Shown here: one piece after another, positions 25,451 to 34,570 of the stretch
Position numbering within the stretch: position 1 is the first letter of the stretch
Layout of the letters: every line of letters starts with the position of its first letter
Assembly: GCF_900103605.1 (NCBI RefSeq)
Contig: NZ_FNHY01000001.1
Coordinates: 248,001 to 312,000 of the forward strand
DNA: 64,000 bases
Direction of reading: 5' to 3'
Origin: Psychrobacillus sp. OK028
Lineage (GTDB): Bacteria; Bacillota; Bacilli; Bacillales_A; Planococcaceae
The notes under the pieces: generated by a model
The model's database searches: none
Told to the model about the DNA's origin: nothing
What the model saw: the letters and a program-made list of their open reading frames with translations, nothing else
Position numbers and translations under genes: made by a program

Positions 25451-26626
25451 ATGAGAATTAATCACAACATCGCAGCACTTAACACACACCGTCAGTTGAA
25501 CAGTGCAACAAATGCACAATCTAAATCAATGGAGAAATTAGCGTCAGGTCTTCGTATTAACCGTGCTGGAGATGATGCAGCTGGGTTAGCAATCTCTGAA
25601 AAAATGCGTGGACAAATTCGTGGTTTAGACCAAGCTTCAAAAAATGCGCAAGATGGCATCTCAATGATTCAAACTGCTGAAGGTGCTTTAAATGAAACAC
25701 ATAGTATTCTTCAAAGAATGAGAGAATTAGCAACTCAAGCTTCGAATGAAACTTTACAACCTGAAGATAGAACGGCTATCGGGGAAGAAGTGCTTGCGTT
25801 GAAAGTAGAGATCGACCGAATTGCTGATAATACTGAATTTAACGGAAAAACTCTTTTAAACGGGTCACTTTCAACTTCATTAAATACTGGTACTACTAAA
25901 ATCCAAGAAGGTGTTATTGTAACTGGAGCCAAACATACTATTGCTAATGTAGATGTTACAAAAGCAGCAGCAAGCACTACATTTACACTATCAGCAGGAA
26001 CTGCTGCAGATGAATTAACAATGTCTGCAACTGTTAATGGAGTTGCTAAAACACAAACAGTTAAACTTCTTGCTAACTCACAGACAATTGACTTTTCTGA
26101 GTTTGGGGTAAAGTTTGATGTTGCAGGTACAGATACTGCAGCAGGTCTTAGAACAGGTTTAGTTAATGCTGCTAATAATACAATTACAACAGCTGCAGGT
26201 AGCTCAGCTGCAACATTCCAAATTGGTGCTAATGCTGGTCAAACTATGTCAGTATCCTTTGGAGATGCAAACACTGCTGAACTAGGAACCTCTGGTAGTG
26301 AACTTTCTGTAATAATTACTGATAATACAAATGTTAGTACTACAGCAAAAGCACAAACTTTATTAACTAGTGTAAATACAGCAATTAATGATGTATCTAC
26401 TTTAAGAAGTAATTTGGGAGCATCACAAAACAGGTTAGAACATACAATCAGCAACTTGGATACTTCATCTGAAAACCTAACTGCATCTGAATCTCGTATC
26501 CGCGACGTAGACATGGCAAAAGAAATGATGGAACAAACGAAGAATTCGATTCTTTCTCAAGCAGCACAAGCAATGTTGGCTCAAGCGAACCAACAACCAC
26601 AAGGAGTTTTACAACTTCTTCGTTAA
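25451..26626 (+). CDS. hag: Flagellin Hag
   Basis: A 391-residue flagellin, longer than the 304 residues of B. subtilis Hag. The D0/D1 N-terminus (MRINHNIAALNTHRQLN ... LASGLRINRAGDDAAGLAIS) and C-terminus (NLTASESRIRDVDMAKEMM ... QANQQPQGVLQLLR) are strongly conserved. The middle (about 145-305) is Ala/Thr-rich and variable, the surface-exposed D2/D3 part. Expression is likely sigma-D dependent and CsrA-repressed. A terminator follows at once, so it is monocistronic. Confidence 0.97.
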   Translation: MRINHNIAALNTHRQLNSATNAQSKSMEKLASGLRINRAGDDAAGLAISEKMRGQIRGLDQASKNAQDGISMIQTAEGALNETHSILQRMRELATQASNETLQPEDRTAIGEEVLALKVEIDRIADNTEFNGKTLLNGSLSTSLNTGTTKIQEGVIVTGAKHTIANVDVTKAAASTTFTLSAGTAADELTMSATVNGVAKTQTVKLLANSQTIDFSEFGVKFDVAGTDTAAGLRTGLVNAANNTITTAAGSSAATFQIGANAGQTMSVSFGDANTAELGTSGSELSVIITDNTNVSTTAKAQTLLTSVNTAINDVSTLRSNLGASQNRLEHTISNLDTSSENLTASESRIRDVDMAKEMMEQTKNSILSQAAQAMLAQANQQPQGVLQLLR

Positions 26627-26641
26627 TTTTAGATTTTATTG

Positions 26642-26676
26642 AAGAGACTCTAGCTTTGCTAGAGTCTCTTTTCTTG
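26642..26676 (+). terminator. Terminator after hag
   Basis: Perfect stem AAGAGACTCTAG / CTAGAGTCTCTT with CTTTGCT-type loop and T-rich tail. Confidence 0.9.
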
Positions 26677-26689
26677 TCTTTGGAAGGAT

Positions 26690-27200
26690 ATATTATACAT
26701 TAGCAAACTTACCAGGATAATTATGGCAAGTACATTAAACTAGATGTTCAGGGAATTGAGCTTAGAGATAATAGGGAAGAATTTGCTGGTTTTTGGGATA
26801 TATGTCTATGAAAGATCAAAGGATTTATGGGGAAGTTGTGCTTTTTTCTTTGAGACAGATAACAATATTCAGTTGATTGTTGGAGGAAACGTTCAAAGCA
26901 ATGGAAATGGTGGTTCTAATTTGAGTGGTAATAATATCGATTTAAAAAAATTGTCAAAATATTTATTTGGTTTTACCTTTATCAGAATTATTTATTAGAG
27001 AATCGACCTTTATTAGCAATAATTCTTCACCATTCTGGCAATACTCTATAATTCAACTCATTTATTTTTGTGCGAGATACCCATAGAATTAGAAACGGTG
27101 TTATCGCTGGCACTTTATGAGTGCATACCTATGTCTAATCAGTTTTATCACAATTGCAAGTTTAAGGAAACGTCTTTAGAGAAGGCAAGATGAATCCAAG
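26690..27200 (+). pseudogene. Decayed coding remnants between hag and flaG
   Basis: No intact gene is supported in the 740 bp between the hag terminator and the flaG promoter. Short protein-like stretches occur in different frames and are cut by stops: near 26715-26810 a frame reads YGKYIKLDVQGIELRDNREE, whose KLDVQGIEL resembles the SAM-site block of FkbM-type methyltransferases; near 27060-27190 another reads CEIPIELETVLSLALYECIP. An 84-codon ORF at 26744 lacks a ribosome site. I read this as a degraded gene or genes; the FkbM resemblance is weak and rests on one motif. Confidence 0.3.
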
Positions 27201-27362
27201 TCAACAAATTTGGAGTTAAATTATAATAGTCTATTTATCCTAGGATCCAGATTTTTGTGACTTCGCTTTTTTTACTGGTAGAAAAACATTATTTTAAATT
27301 CCTACCAAATTATATTTTTGATGATAACGAAACTAAAATACTAGAATTTGAGACAGTCTTAT

Positions 27363-27389
27363 TAAATATATTTATAAATAACCGATATA
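27363..27389 (+). promoter_or_regulatory. Sigma-D-type promoter of flaG-fliD-fliS-fliT
   Basis: TAAA at 27363-27366, 14-bp spacer, ACCGATAT at 27381-27388; the same geometry as the hag promoter. It lies 40 bp before flaG. Confidence 0.8.
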
Positions 27390-27428
27390 GACAGTAAGTA
27401 ATACATTAACAAGGGGGGCAAGATCTGA

Positions 27429-27794
27429 ATGGTCAATCGAGTTTCTGATTCTGTTGTAAATGTTCCACATATTACGTCTTTAAAAACTGCTGATGTAGAA
27501 TTAATTAGACCCATTCCGACTACTAACAATAATCCTCAATCAAATGAGAGTGCTAGACAAGAGCTTTTACCTGCTGAAAAAGCGAAAAAAATGACAGCTA
27601 GTATGAATCGGTTTATGGAATCGACTAATACAAACTTGCGATTTCAATTTCATGAAGAATTACAAGAGTATTATGTGACGATTGTAGATTCGAAAACAGA
27701 TGAAGTGGTGAAAGAAATTCCTTCTAAAAAACTCATGGATATATATGCAGCTATGCGTGACTTTCTTGGAGTTTTAGTCGATCACAAAATTTAG
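27429..27794 (+). CDS. flaG: FlaG family flagellar protein
   Basis: A 121-residue FlaG/YvyC protein: variable, disordered N-terminus and a conserved C-terminal domain (MNRFMESTNTNLRFQFHEEL, YYVTIVDSKTDEVVKEIPSKK). In other bacteria it affects filament length. AAGGGGGG stands upstream of ATG 27429, and fliD begins 15 bp after the stop. Confidence 0.88.
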   Translation: MVNRVSDSVVNVPHITSLKTADVELIRPIPTTNNNPQSNESARQELLPAEKAKKMTASMNRFMESTNTNLRFQFHEELQEYYVTIVDSKTDEVVKEIPSKKLMDIYAAMRDFLGVLVDHKI

Positions 27795-27809
27795 AGAGCA
27801 GGTGGAATT

Positions 27810-29342
27810 GTGCGTATTACTGGATTAGCAAGTGGTATGGATACAGATACGATGATTAAAGATTTAATGAAGGCTGAAAGAATTCCTTTAGATAAAATAA
27901 CACAGAAAAAACAATATACTGAGTGGCAATTAGAAGATTATCGATCGATTAATAGAAAACTTAATGATTTTAGTAATAACCTTTTTGATACGATGATGAA
28001 ACCATCTACATTTTTAGCTAGAACTGTGAATGTCTCATCTTCAGATGCAGTTAGTATAAAAAGTGTAAGTGCCACATCTGAATTTTCTGGAACGATTTCC
28101 GTTTTGCGTTTGGCATCACAAGCCACTATGCAAAGTAATGATAGTATAGGTAAGAATCTTGATACTAAATTGACAATGAGTGAGTTAGGTTATGCCGGAG
28201 CTGGTTCCATAATGATAAATGCGATTGATAAAGATGGTAATTTAAAAGCAGAAAATGCTAAAACAATTACTTTTGATCCTACAAAGGATACTTTAGAGTC
28301 GGTATTAAAAAAGATTAATAGTGAGTCTGGAGTGTCTGCTTTCTATGATTCATTTTCAGGTAAAATTGCAATGACAGCTAAAAACTCAGGGAATGTTGTT
28401 GGTGACGTTGAAATGCAAGTAAGCGGAGATTTAGCAACGTTTTTTAACTTATCTGCAAACAATGTTACTGCTGAACAAAATGGAAATGGTAAATCAGGGG
28501 TTAATGCAAAGTTTGTTTTCAATGGTTTGGAAACGGAACGAACAACTAATTCCTTCCAAATTAATGGTTTTGAAATATCATTAAAACAAGTTACTACTGA
28601 TCCATCAGATTCTACAAAAACCAATCCTGTATCATTCAGTTCTGCTCCTGATACAGATAAAGTATTGGATGCAGTTAAAAAATTTATCGATGATTATAAT
28701 AAAATGATTGAAGAACTAAACGCTAAAGTTCGAGAAACGAAATATCGTGATTTTCAACCTCTTTCTACTGAACAAAAAGCAGATATGAAGGAAAAAGAAA
28801 TTGAACTTTGGGAAGAAAAGGCAAAGAGTGGTACGCTTAAAAATGAACCAATTCTTACGAGTATGCTGCAAAGTATGCGTTACGCTCTAAATAGTGCTGT
28901 GGAAGGTACATCAGGGACTATACGTTTAAGTGACATAGGGATTACCACTTCTAAAGATTATTCTGCAAATGGTAAGTTAGAAATTGACGAAAAAAAACTA
29001 AGAGAAGCGATAAACGCTGATCCAAACAAAGTATATGAAGTTTTCGCAAAGTCAGGTACTTCAGCTACGGATGAGAATATCGGATTAGTTTCCAAAATGC
29101 GTAAGACTATAATTGAAAGTCGAACAAAATTAACAGATAAAGCAGGAATCACTGGAGCGGCTAATTCAACGTTTGCCATTGGGCGATTGCTGAAGGGCTA
29201 TGATAATCAAATCACTCGTTTTGAAGATCGTCTTCAAATGGTTGAAAGTCGTTATTATAAACAATTCTCCGCAATGGAGTCAGCAATATTACGTGCGAAT
29301 AACCAGTCTGCCTATTTAATGAATGCATTTAGTGGTGGATAA
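27810..29342 (+). CDS. fliD: Filament cap protein FliD (HAP2)
   Basis: A 510-residue FliD. N-terminal domain MRITGLASGMDTDTMIKDLM and KAERIPLDKITQKKQYTEWQ; the FliD_C domain (VKKFIDDYNKMIEELNAKVRE ... ESRYYKQFSAMESAILRANN) is complete. It caps the growing filament and promotes flagellin folding. GTG 27810 is the start (GCAGGTGG before it). Typical order fliD-fliS-fliT follows. Confidence 0.95.
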   Translation: MRITGLASGMDTDTMIKDLMKAERIPLDKITQKKQYTEWQLEDYRSINRKLNDFSNNLFDTMMKPSTFLARTVNVSSSDAVSIKSVSATSEFSGTISVLRLASQATMQSNDSIGKNLDTKLTMSELGYAGAGSIMINAIDKDGNLKAENAKTITFDPTKDTLESVLKKINSESGVSAFYDSFSGKIAMTAKNSGNVVGDVEMQVSGDLATFFNLSANNVTAEQNGNGKSGVNAKFVFNGLETERTTNSFQINGFEISLKQVTTDPSDSTKTNPVSFSSAPDTDKVLDAVKKFIDDYNKMIEELNAKVRETKYRDFQPLSTEQKADMKEKEIELWEEKAKSGTLKNEPILTSMLQSMRYALNSAVEGTSGTIRLSDIGITTSKDYSANGKLEIDEKKLREAINADPNKVYEVFAKSGTSATDENIGLVSKMRKTIIESRTKLTDKAGITGAANSTFAIGRLLKGYDNQITRFEDRLQMVESRYYKQFSAMESAILRANNQSAYLMNAFSGG

Positions 29343-29384
29343 TGATAATTAAGTCTCAAGTGTGACAAAAAAAGGAGTGTTATC

Positions 29385-29786
29385 GTGGCTGTAAACAACC
29401 CATACCAAGCCTATCAACAAAATAGTGTGACTCAATCTACACCGGGAGAGTTAACGCTTATGTTATATAATGGATGTTTAAAGTTTTTGAACCAAGCGAA
29501 AAAAGGGATCGAAACAAAAGATATCGAGTTGAAAAATACGAATATCCAAAAGGCACAAAATATTTTACGTGAATTAATGATTACGCTAGATATGTCAGTT
29601 CCTGTTTCCGAATCAATGGCTTCGCTTTATGAATATATGATTAACAGTTTAGTGGAGGCGAATATTAACAATGATGCTATCATTGTGGAAGAGGTATATG
29701 GTCTGACTACCGAATTCCGTGATACTTGGAAGCAAGTGATTCAAATTAATCGTCAAAAACAATACGGCTCAACAGGTGAAATATGA
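29385..29786 (+). CDS. fliS: Flagellin export chaperone FliS
   Basis: A 133-residue four-helix protein: NPYQAYQQNSVTQSTPGELTL, LMLYNGCLKFLNQAKKGIE and the later LYEYMINSLVEANI block are FliS signatures. It binds the flagellin C-terminus before export. GTG start at 29385 with AAGGAG upstream; it overlaps fliT by 4 bp (ATGA). Confidence 0.95.
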   Translation: MAVNNPYQAYQQNSVTQSTPGELTLMLYNGCLKFLNQAKKGIETKDIELKNTNIQKAQNILRELMITLDMSVPVSESMASLYEYMINSLVEANINNDAIIVEEVYGLTTEFRDTWKQVIQINRQKQYGSTGEI

Positions 29787-30136
29787 TTCGAGAGAGTCTA
29801 ACAACATGGAGAAATGTGACGGAACAATTGGTTCATATTTTAGATGAGCGTGATGAAGAAAAGCGAGACTCTATTATTGCTCAAATAGATAAGTTATTAA
29901 ATCAACGAGACGTATTGCAACCATCTATCCAAGAACCTTTTTCAGATGAAGAAAAGTCGTTTGGACAAGAGCTTATTCAGTTGGAAAAAATTCTTCAAGC
30001 GAAATTAAAAGTGTATATGAAAGATATACGGATAGATATTTCGGACCAACAAAAAAAGAAAGTATCTGTCCATGCTTATATGGATCCTTATAACCAAGTG
30101 TTCCGTGATGGTACTTTTTACGATAAAAAGAAGTAA
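29783..30136 (+). CDS. fliT: Flagellar chaperone FliT-like protein
   Basis: A 117-residue helical protein overlapping the end of fliS. Its sequence (LTTWRNVTEQLVHILDERDEE ... QRDVLQPSIQEPFSDEE) and position match Bacillus FliT, which binds FliD. Similarity is mostly in the helical pattern and context, as is usual for this fast-evolving family. Confidence 0.82.
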   Translation: MIRESLTTWRNVTEQLVHILDERDEEKRDSIIAQIDKLLNQRDVLQPSIQEPFSDEEKSFGQELIQLEKILQAKLKVYMKDIRIDISDQQKKKVSVHAYMDPYNQVFRDGTFYDKKK

Positions 30137-30146
30137 TAAAGAATGA

Positions 30147-30187
30147 TAAAAGCTCTAAGTAATTTATTCTACTTAGAGCTTTTAATT
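30147..30187 (+). terminator. Terminator after fliT
   Basis: Perfect stem AAAAGCTCTAAGTA / TACTTAGAGCTTTT with T-rich tail. Confidence 0.88.
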
Positions 30188-30248
30188 GAACTATATTACT
30201 GAATTACATTTACTTACATTTTGATTAACAGAACCTATATCCTTACTT

Positions 30249-30574
30249 TTAAACAAATTTCTCTTCATCAAACACATACTCCTTCAACAAACTCTCCAAC
30301 TTCAAAGCCAAACCAATACTTCCATCCACCTTCAGCTTTCCAAACATAAAGGCCGTTGTGCTATTCAAATTACCAGTAATAAGCTTTTTAAAATCAGCGG
30401 TACTTAATCTCAAAGTACAGTCTGCATGGTGCGATAGATCGTAAGATAAAGTGGCTTGATCATTATGGAGAATAAGTTGTCTGTTAACTCAAATTGGTAA
30501 GGTACATTTTCATTTTGAATCGGTGCAGGATTGTCATTGATCGTTTGGACAATTAGTAACCAAACTTTCTCCAT
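30249..30574 (-). pseudogene. SCP2 sterol-carrier-like protein, frameshifted
   Basis: On the minus strand, ATG 30574 opens MEKVWLLIVQTINDNPAPI and VPYQFELTD. The frame then changes near 30477-30483, and the other frame continues QLILHNDQATLSYDLSHHAD, TLRLSTADFKKLITGNLN, FMFGKLKVDGSIGLALKLES and EYVFDEEKFV to a stop at 30249. Joined, this is a full small SCP2 domain (about 108 residues), a family that binds lipids. A single missing base near 30480 explains the break. A sequencing error is possible but there is also no ribosome site at normal distance from the ATG. I see nothing else in 30575-30750 except promoter-like AT-rich DNA. Confidence 0.75.
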
Positions 30575-30766
30575 TGGTAGTTGATTTATGCTAGGCAGGG
30601 GTTACTTCCTCCTTTGGAAAATTATTTCAATATATAACTATTATCATCCCATATTTTGAATAGTTTGACTAGAAATATTGCCCGGGAAATTTATTGAAAA
30701 TTATAATGTTATTGATTAGTAGAAATGGTATTATTACTTTAGTAGTCAAAAAGAAGGAGGGTTTCT

Positions 30767-31525
30767 ATGTTCAAGAAAGTGCTAATAGTAACAGTTTTAC
30801 TTACTTCGTTTGCATCAACTGCAAGTGCTAATAAATTTCATGAGGTAAAAAAAGGTGACACGTTAACGAAAATAGCTAAGTCCAACAAAGTAACACTCAA
30901 TGACCTCCGCTCGTGGAATAAACTTACCAAAGATAGTATTTATATTAAACAAAAATTGATTGTAACAAAGCCAACAGCTATGACTAAAGCACCGGCAAAA
31001 GTGATTGCTTCTAAATCTATAGGTATAGGTAAGAAGACCTTGAACCAGAAACCAGTAGATGTACCTGTTAAAGTAAAAGAAGAAAGTCAGCCAACAACTC
31101 CGCCACTTGTGGAACAAGCTAGGAATTTATCTATAAAAGGACAAGCTGTATATCCTTCCCTAATAGATTTTGCAAAACGTCTAGAAGGTATTCCATATTT
31201 GTATGCTGGTAATACAATAGCCGGATTTGATTGTAGTGGGTTTATTTATTTTGTACATAACCAAGCAGGCTTGAATATGCCTCGTCAGAGCAGTGAAGGG
31301 TATTTTGCACAAAGTGCGAATGTTTCTAGTCCACTTGTTGGAGATCTAGTATTTTTTGAGAATACCTATAAAGAAGGAATTTCTCATATGGGAATTTACA
31401 TAGGTAATAATGAATTTATACATGCTGGCTCAAAAGGTGTAGAAGTTGCAAGTTTAAATTCGGTTTATTGGAAAGAGCATTTTGTATCGTTTAAACGATT
31501 TCATATAGTAAGTTCGGAGAAGTAA
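30767..31525 (+). CDS. LysM-NlpC/P60 cell wall peptidase
   Basis: A 252-residue secreted protein. Signal peptide (1-22, cleavage near ASA-N), one LysM domain ([19 protein letters not shown] ... LIVTKP, 24-67), a Lys/Pro linker, and a C-terminal NlpC/P60 domain (about 125-245) with catalytic Cys in [11 protein letters not shown], His in ISHMGIYIG and the third polar residue in EFIHAG. The family cleaves D-Glu-DAP type bonds in peptidoglycan. AAGGAGGG before ATG 30767. It is followed 30 bp later by a chemoreceptor gene without a clear terminator. Confidence 0.9.
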   Translation: MFKKVLIVTVLLTSFASTASANKFHEVKKGDTLTKIAKSNKVTLNDLRSWNKLTKDSIYIKQKLIVTKPTAMTKAPAKVIASKSIGIGKKTLNQKPVDVPVKVKEESQPTTPPLVEQARNLSIKGQAVYPSLIDFAKRLEGIPYLYAGNTIAGFDCSGFIYFVHNQAGLNMPRQSSEGYFAQSANVSSPLVGDLVFFENTYKEGISHMGIYIGNNEFIHAGSKGVEVASLNSVYWKEHFVSFKRFHIVSSEK

Positions 31526-31554
31526 TTGATGGTGTACACAACAGGAGGTACCTT

Positions 31555-33243
31555 ATGAAAATGACTATAGGTAAAAAAATGTGGTTTGGTTTTTCGGCAA
31601 TATTGCTGTTATTAGCTATTTCTTCGGTAGTAGCATTTGTTTCATTAGACAATAATGGAGAGAAATATCAGTTTCTATTAGATGATCGAGTTGTCAAATT
31701 AGATTTAATAAAAGAAATTGAAATTGCTCAAAAAAATACTACACGTAGTTTGTTAGATTTTTTGTTATTTAATACAGATGCTTCTCGTAAAGGAGTTGCT
31801 ACTCATTTAGAAGAGGCAAGTAAGTTAGAGGAAGAATTATCAAGTAAACTTTTTTCACCAGAAACAAAAGCATTAATGGAAGACTTACAGAAAAAAAGTG
31901 TAACTATGCAAACCAAAACGGAAGAAATTATAGCTGCAAAACAAATTAATGATACTACAATGGTCAATAAACATACGGCGGATGCAAAAACAATGAACGC
32001 CGATTCGTTGAAGATATTACAAGAGATGGAACAATTTTTATTAAATGATATGGAAGAAACTAGAGCAGATGTTAATAATTTTGATGCAACTGCAAAAATG
32101 ATTATTATTGTACTTGGTATTGCTAGTATAATCTTAGGAATAGTTATAGCGTATTTTATAAGTAGAAGTATTGCAAATCCAGTCAAAAAAGTTACTGCTG
32201 GCATGTCTGAAATTGCCGATGGTAACTTAGTAGTTGAGCCGCTCAATATTAAAAATAAAGATGAAGTTGGAGCAATGGCTAAAGCATTCAATACGATGAG
32301 CTCAGATTTACGACAAATTGTAACCAACGTCCGGGATTCTTCCATGCAGCTTGCCGCAAATGCTGAAGAGCTTTCTGCGAGTTCGGAGGAAAGTTTGGCT
32401 TCGTCACAAATGGTTGCAAAATCTGCGGAAGAGCAAATGGCCACGAGTGAGCAACAGGTTCGACATATGGATACATCTGTAAACTCGATGAGTGAGTTAT
32501 CACAAGGCATTGATCAAATTTCTGTTAACAACGAAGAAATGCTACAAGCTGCAGACGACGTGACGAATCTTGTGAAAAAAGGTTCGGATGTTGTGTCAGA
32601 TGTTGCTAATCAAATGAACAATATTCATACAACGTTTAAAGATACAACGCTTATCATGCAAAATATGGCCAAGCATTCGGACGAAATTCAAACAGTTACT
32701 GCTCTTATCACAGATATTTCGGAGCAAACGAATTTACTTGCCTTGAACGCAGCAATTGAAGCAGCACGTGCTGGTGAGTATGGAAAAGGCTTTGCAGTTG
32801 TAGCAGAAGAAGTGCGCAAGCTTGCAGAGCAATCAAAGAACTCTGCATCAGAAATTGAAAAAATGGTGCAAATGATTCAAACAGCTTCTGGGGACGCAGT
32901 TAAGGCAATTACAGTAGGCGGAGATAAAGTAGAGGACGGTCTGGCGAAAACAACTGATTCGCTGCATGTGTTTACTGAAATAGAAACAGCTGTAGGGTTA
33001 GTCGGCTCCAAAGTTGAATCCGTTTCTGCAGCAATCGAACAAATTCAAGCAATGGCTGAATCCGTTTCCGAAGGATCGCTTGAAGTGCAACGTCTAGCCG
33101 CACAGGCTGCAGAAGGAGCAAATGATACAAGTGCTGCTACGGAAGAACAACTCGCTGCAACCGAAGAAATTACGTCCAATGCGCAAGTTTTAGCAGATTT
33201 AGCGGAAACTCTGCAAAATAATGTTAGTCATTTCAAAATTTAA
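31555..33243 (+). CDS. Methyl-accepting chemotaxis protein with 4-helix sensor
   Basis: A 562-residue chemoreceptor. Membrane helix 1 (about 10-32), an extracellular helical sensor (33-182, four-helix-bundle type, rich in Glu/Lys/Thr), membrane helix 2 (about 183-203), HAMP ([19 protein letters not shown]) and a long cytoplasmic signalling coil with the hairpin tip [26 protein letters not shown]. Methylation-site Glu/Gln pairs occur on both sides. AGGAGG precedes ATG 31555. Ligand unknown. Confidence 0.92.
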   Translation: MKMTIGKKMWFGFSAILLLLAISSVVAFVSLDNNGEKYQFLLDDRVVKLDLIKEIEIAQKNTTRSLLDFLLFNTDASRKGVATHLEEASKLEEELSSKLFSPETKALMEDLQKKSVTMQTKTEEIIAAKQINDTTMVNKHTADAKTMNADSLKILQEMEQFLLNDMEETRADVNNFDATAKMIIIVLGIASIILGIVIAYFISRSIANPVKKVTAGMSEIADGNLVVEPLNIKNKDEVGAMAKAFNTMSSDLRQIVTNVRDSSMQLAANAEELSASSEESLASSQMVAKSAEEQMATSEQQVRHMDTSVNSMSELSQGIDQISVNNEEMLQAADDVTNLVKKGSDVVSDVANQMNNIHTTFKDTTLIMQNMAKHSDEIQTVTALITDISEQTNLLALNAAIEAARAGEYGKGFAVVAEEVRKLAEQSKNSASEIEKMVQMIQTASGDAVKAITVGGDKVEDGLAKTTDSLHVFTEIETAVGLVGSKVESVSAAIEQIQAMAESVSEGSLEVQRLAAQAAEGANDTSAATEEQLAATEEITSNAQVLADLAETLQNNVSHFKI

Positions 33244-33256
33244 ATTAAATCAATCT

Positions 33257-33292
33257 ATCCTATGTCGTTTAATATGGCATAGGATTTTTTTA
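33257..33292 (+). terminator. Terminator after the chemoreceptor gene
   Basis: ATCCTATGTC / GGCATAGGAT stem and seven T. Confidence 0.85.
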
Positions 33293-33313
33293 TGGCACCT
33301 TAATTAGAGACTA

Positions 33314-33570
33314 GTTGTGAGAAAGTTGCTCGATGTTGCGCGTAACCGGAATCCATTTCGCAAAACATATTTAATGTTGCGATAATCAAATCGTTTCGTA
33401 AAAGGAACAAGATGTTGCGAGAACCATGCGCAAAGTTGTGCATAACCAGAATCCGTTGCGCGACCCACGTGAAATGTTGCGCAAATGGATAAGATTGTTG
33501 CGGGTACCATGCGCAATGTTGCGCATATCCAAAATACGTTGCGCAATCCACTCATAATGTTGCGCTCTAG
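33314..33570. repeat. 21-bp-period array, GTTGCG flavour, 13 units
   Basis: GTTGCG or a close variant begins at 33314, 33335, 33355, 33376, 33393, 33414, 33435, 33455, 33476, 33497, 33518, 33538 and 33559. Steps are 20-21 bp with a single 17. A four-unit block repeats with an 83-bp period (33414 against 33497). The array fills the intergenic space before the DUF2269 gene; I see no gene in 33244-33706. Confidence 0.88.
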
Positions 33571-33706
33571 GGAACACCATACTTTATAAAAAATAAAACT
33601 AGGGAGCACCCCTACTTTTAGCTGAAACTAGCCTCTAATATTCTATAACTCGTCACAGAGTTTTAGCAGAATATCTAGTATACTTGCAGTAGGGAGTTGT
33701 TTCGGT

Positions 33707-34138
33707 ATGTATACATTCATTATTTTCATACATGTGATTAGTGCAGTATTATCGATTGGACCATTTTTTGTTCTTTTTCCTTTATTAAATAGGATGAAAG
33801 GCAAAAGTGATGAGATTCTTGATACGGCATTAGAAGTATTTCAAGCGGCGATTCGCCTTGTGAAACACGCTGGCCATGTTCTTGTTGGTTCGGGAATACT
33901 TCTTGTGTGGCAGGGGAATTGGCCATGGACCACTTCCTGGGTCATTATGACAATTCTCGTCATGGTAAGCTCCATCGTATTTTTAGCTAAAGCATTTAAG
34001 CCGAATATTCGTGCATTCCGTGCGGGAACTATTGACTTGGATACGCTCATAAAAAAATTAAGGTCTGCCGTGTGGAAATATATTTTGTTATTACTCATCA
34101 TGTTATGGTTTATGGTTGCTAAACCTAACTTATGGTAA
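33707..34138 (+). CDS. Small integral membrane protein (DUF2269-like)
   Basis: A 143-residue protein with four predicted membrane helices (about 2-27, 50-70, 75-95, 120-140). The first helix carries FIHVISAVLSIGPFF and the second GHVLVGSGILLVW; histidines in these helices are conserved in the DUF2269/CopD-like family and could bind haem or metal, which is speculation. Single gene with its own terminator. Confidence 0.65.
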   Translation: MYTFIIFIHVISAVLSIGPFFVLFPLLNRMKGKSDEILDTALEVFQAAIRLVKHAGHVLVGSGILLVWQGNWPWTTSWVIMTILVMVSSIVFLAKAFKPNIRAFRAGTIDLDTLIKKLRSAVWKYILLLLIMLWFMVAKPNLW

Positions 34139-34143
34139 TATAT

Positions 34144-34180
34144 AACCCTTTCTCTTCGTTGAGAAAGGGTCTTTTATTTG
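34144..34180 (+). terminator. Terminator after the DUF2269-like gene
   Basis: ACCCTTTCTC / GAGAAAGGGT stem, TTCGTT loop, T-rich tail. Confidence 0.88.
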
Positions 34181-34184
34181 TCCA

Positions 34185-34273
34185 TTTGCTATTCTCAAAG
34201 CGGTTCTTGCGATCGCCGGGGGCAACTTGCGACTAAGTTATACTAACTTGCGATTCGCTTCATTCTAGTTTGT
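34185..34273. repeat. Short 21-bp-period array, CTTGCGA flavour
   Basis: TTTGCT 34185, CTTGCG 34206, CTTGCG 34226, CTTGCG 34247 and a decayed GTTTGT 34268 are spaced 21, 20, 21 and 21 bp. It is the smallest array. 34274-34440 shows nothing further. Confidence 0.65.
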
Positions 34274-34441
34274 AATTAACCAATTTCCTATTTTAAATTA
34301 CTTCAAATCTCTCACCCCTTATATTTTTAACAAAAAGTTCACAATTATTTTACATTCAAACAAAATGCGATATATCGCATATGTAAGCGATTACAATATA
34401 AATGAATATTCGAAAATGACTGACAATTAACAAAAAGGGTG

Positions 34442-34470
34442 TTGACTTGGCATTTTAAAGGCGATATGAT
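34442..34470 (+). promoter_or_regulatory. Sigma-A promoter of ilvD and the ilv-leu cluster
   Basis: TTGACT at 34442-34447, 17-bp spacer, TATGAT at 34465-34470: the best-matching housekeeping promoter noticed in the window. Confidence 0.8.
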
Positions 34471-34487
34471 ATCAACAATATATAAAT

Positions 34488-34507
34488 TATTGTGAGAAAA
34501 TTCACAA
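34488..34507 (+). promoter_or_regulatory. Operator region downstream of the ilvD promoter
   Basis: 34488-34502 (TATTGTGAGAAAATT) matches the CodY box AATTTTCWGAAAATT at 12 of 15 positions. The overlapping perfect inverted repeat TTGTGA-N6-TCACAA (34490-34507) has the form of a Crp/Fnr-family site (TGTGA-N6-TCACA). Position about +13 to +30 relative to the predicted start suits repression. Confidence 0.55.
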
Positions 34508-34570
34508 GATATAATATTCATAGCTGCAAAGCTAAACGCTTTATAAGCGGAAAGTATAGGAGCGATTGAT

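Noticed and set aside
26744-26998. 84-codon ORF after hag as a real gene
   Set aside because: No ribosome site, and coding-like sequence nearby changes frame; treated as part of a decayed region.
33300-33609. Minus-strand ORFs of 64-101 codons
   Set aside because: Same reason: periodic DNA keeps frames open. They overlap each other in different frames.
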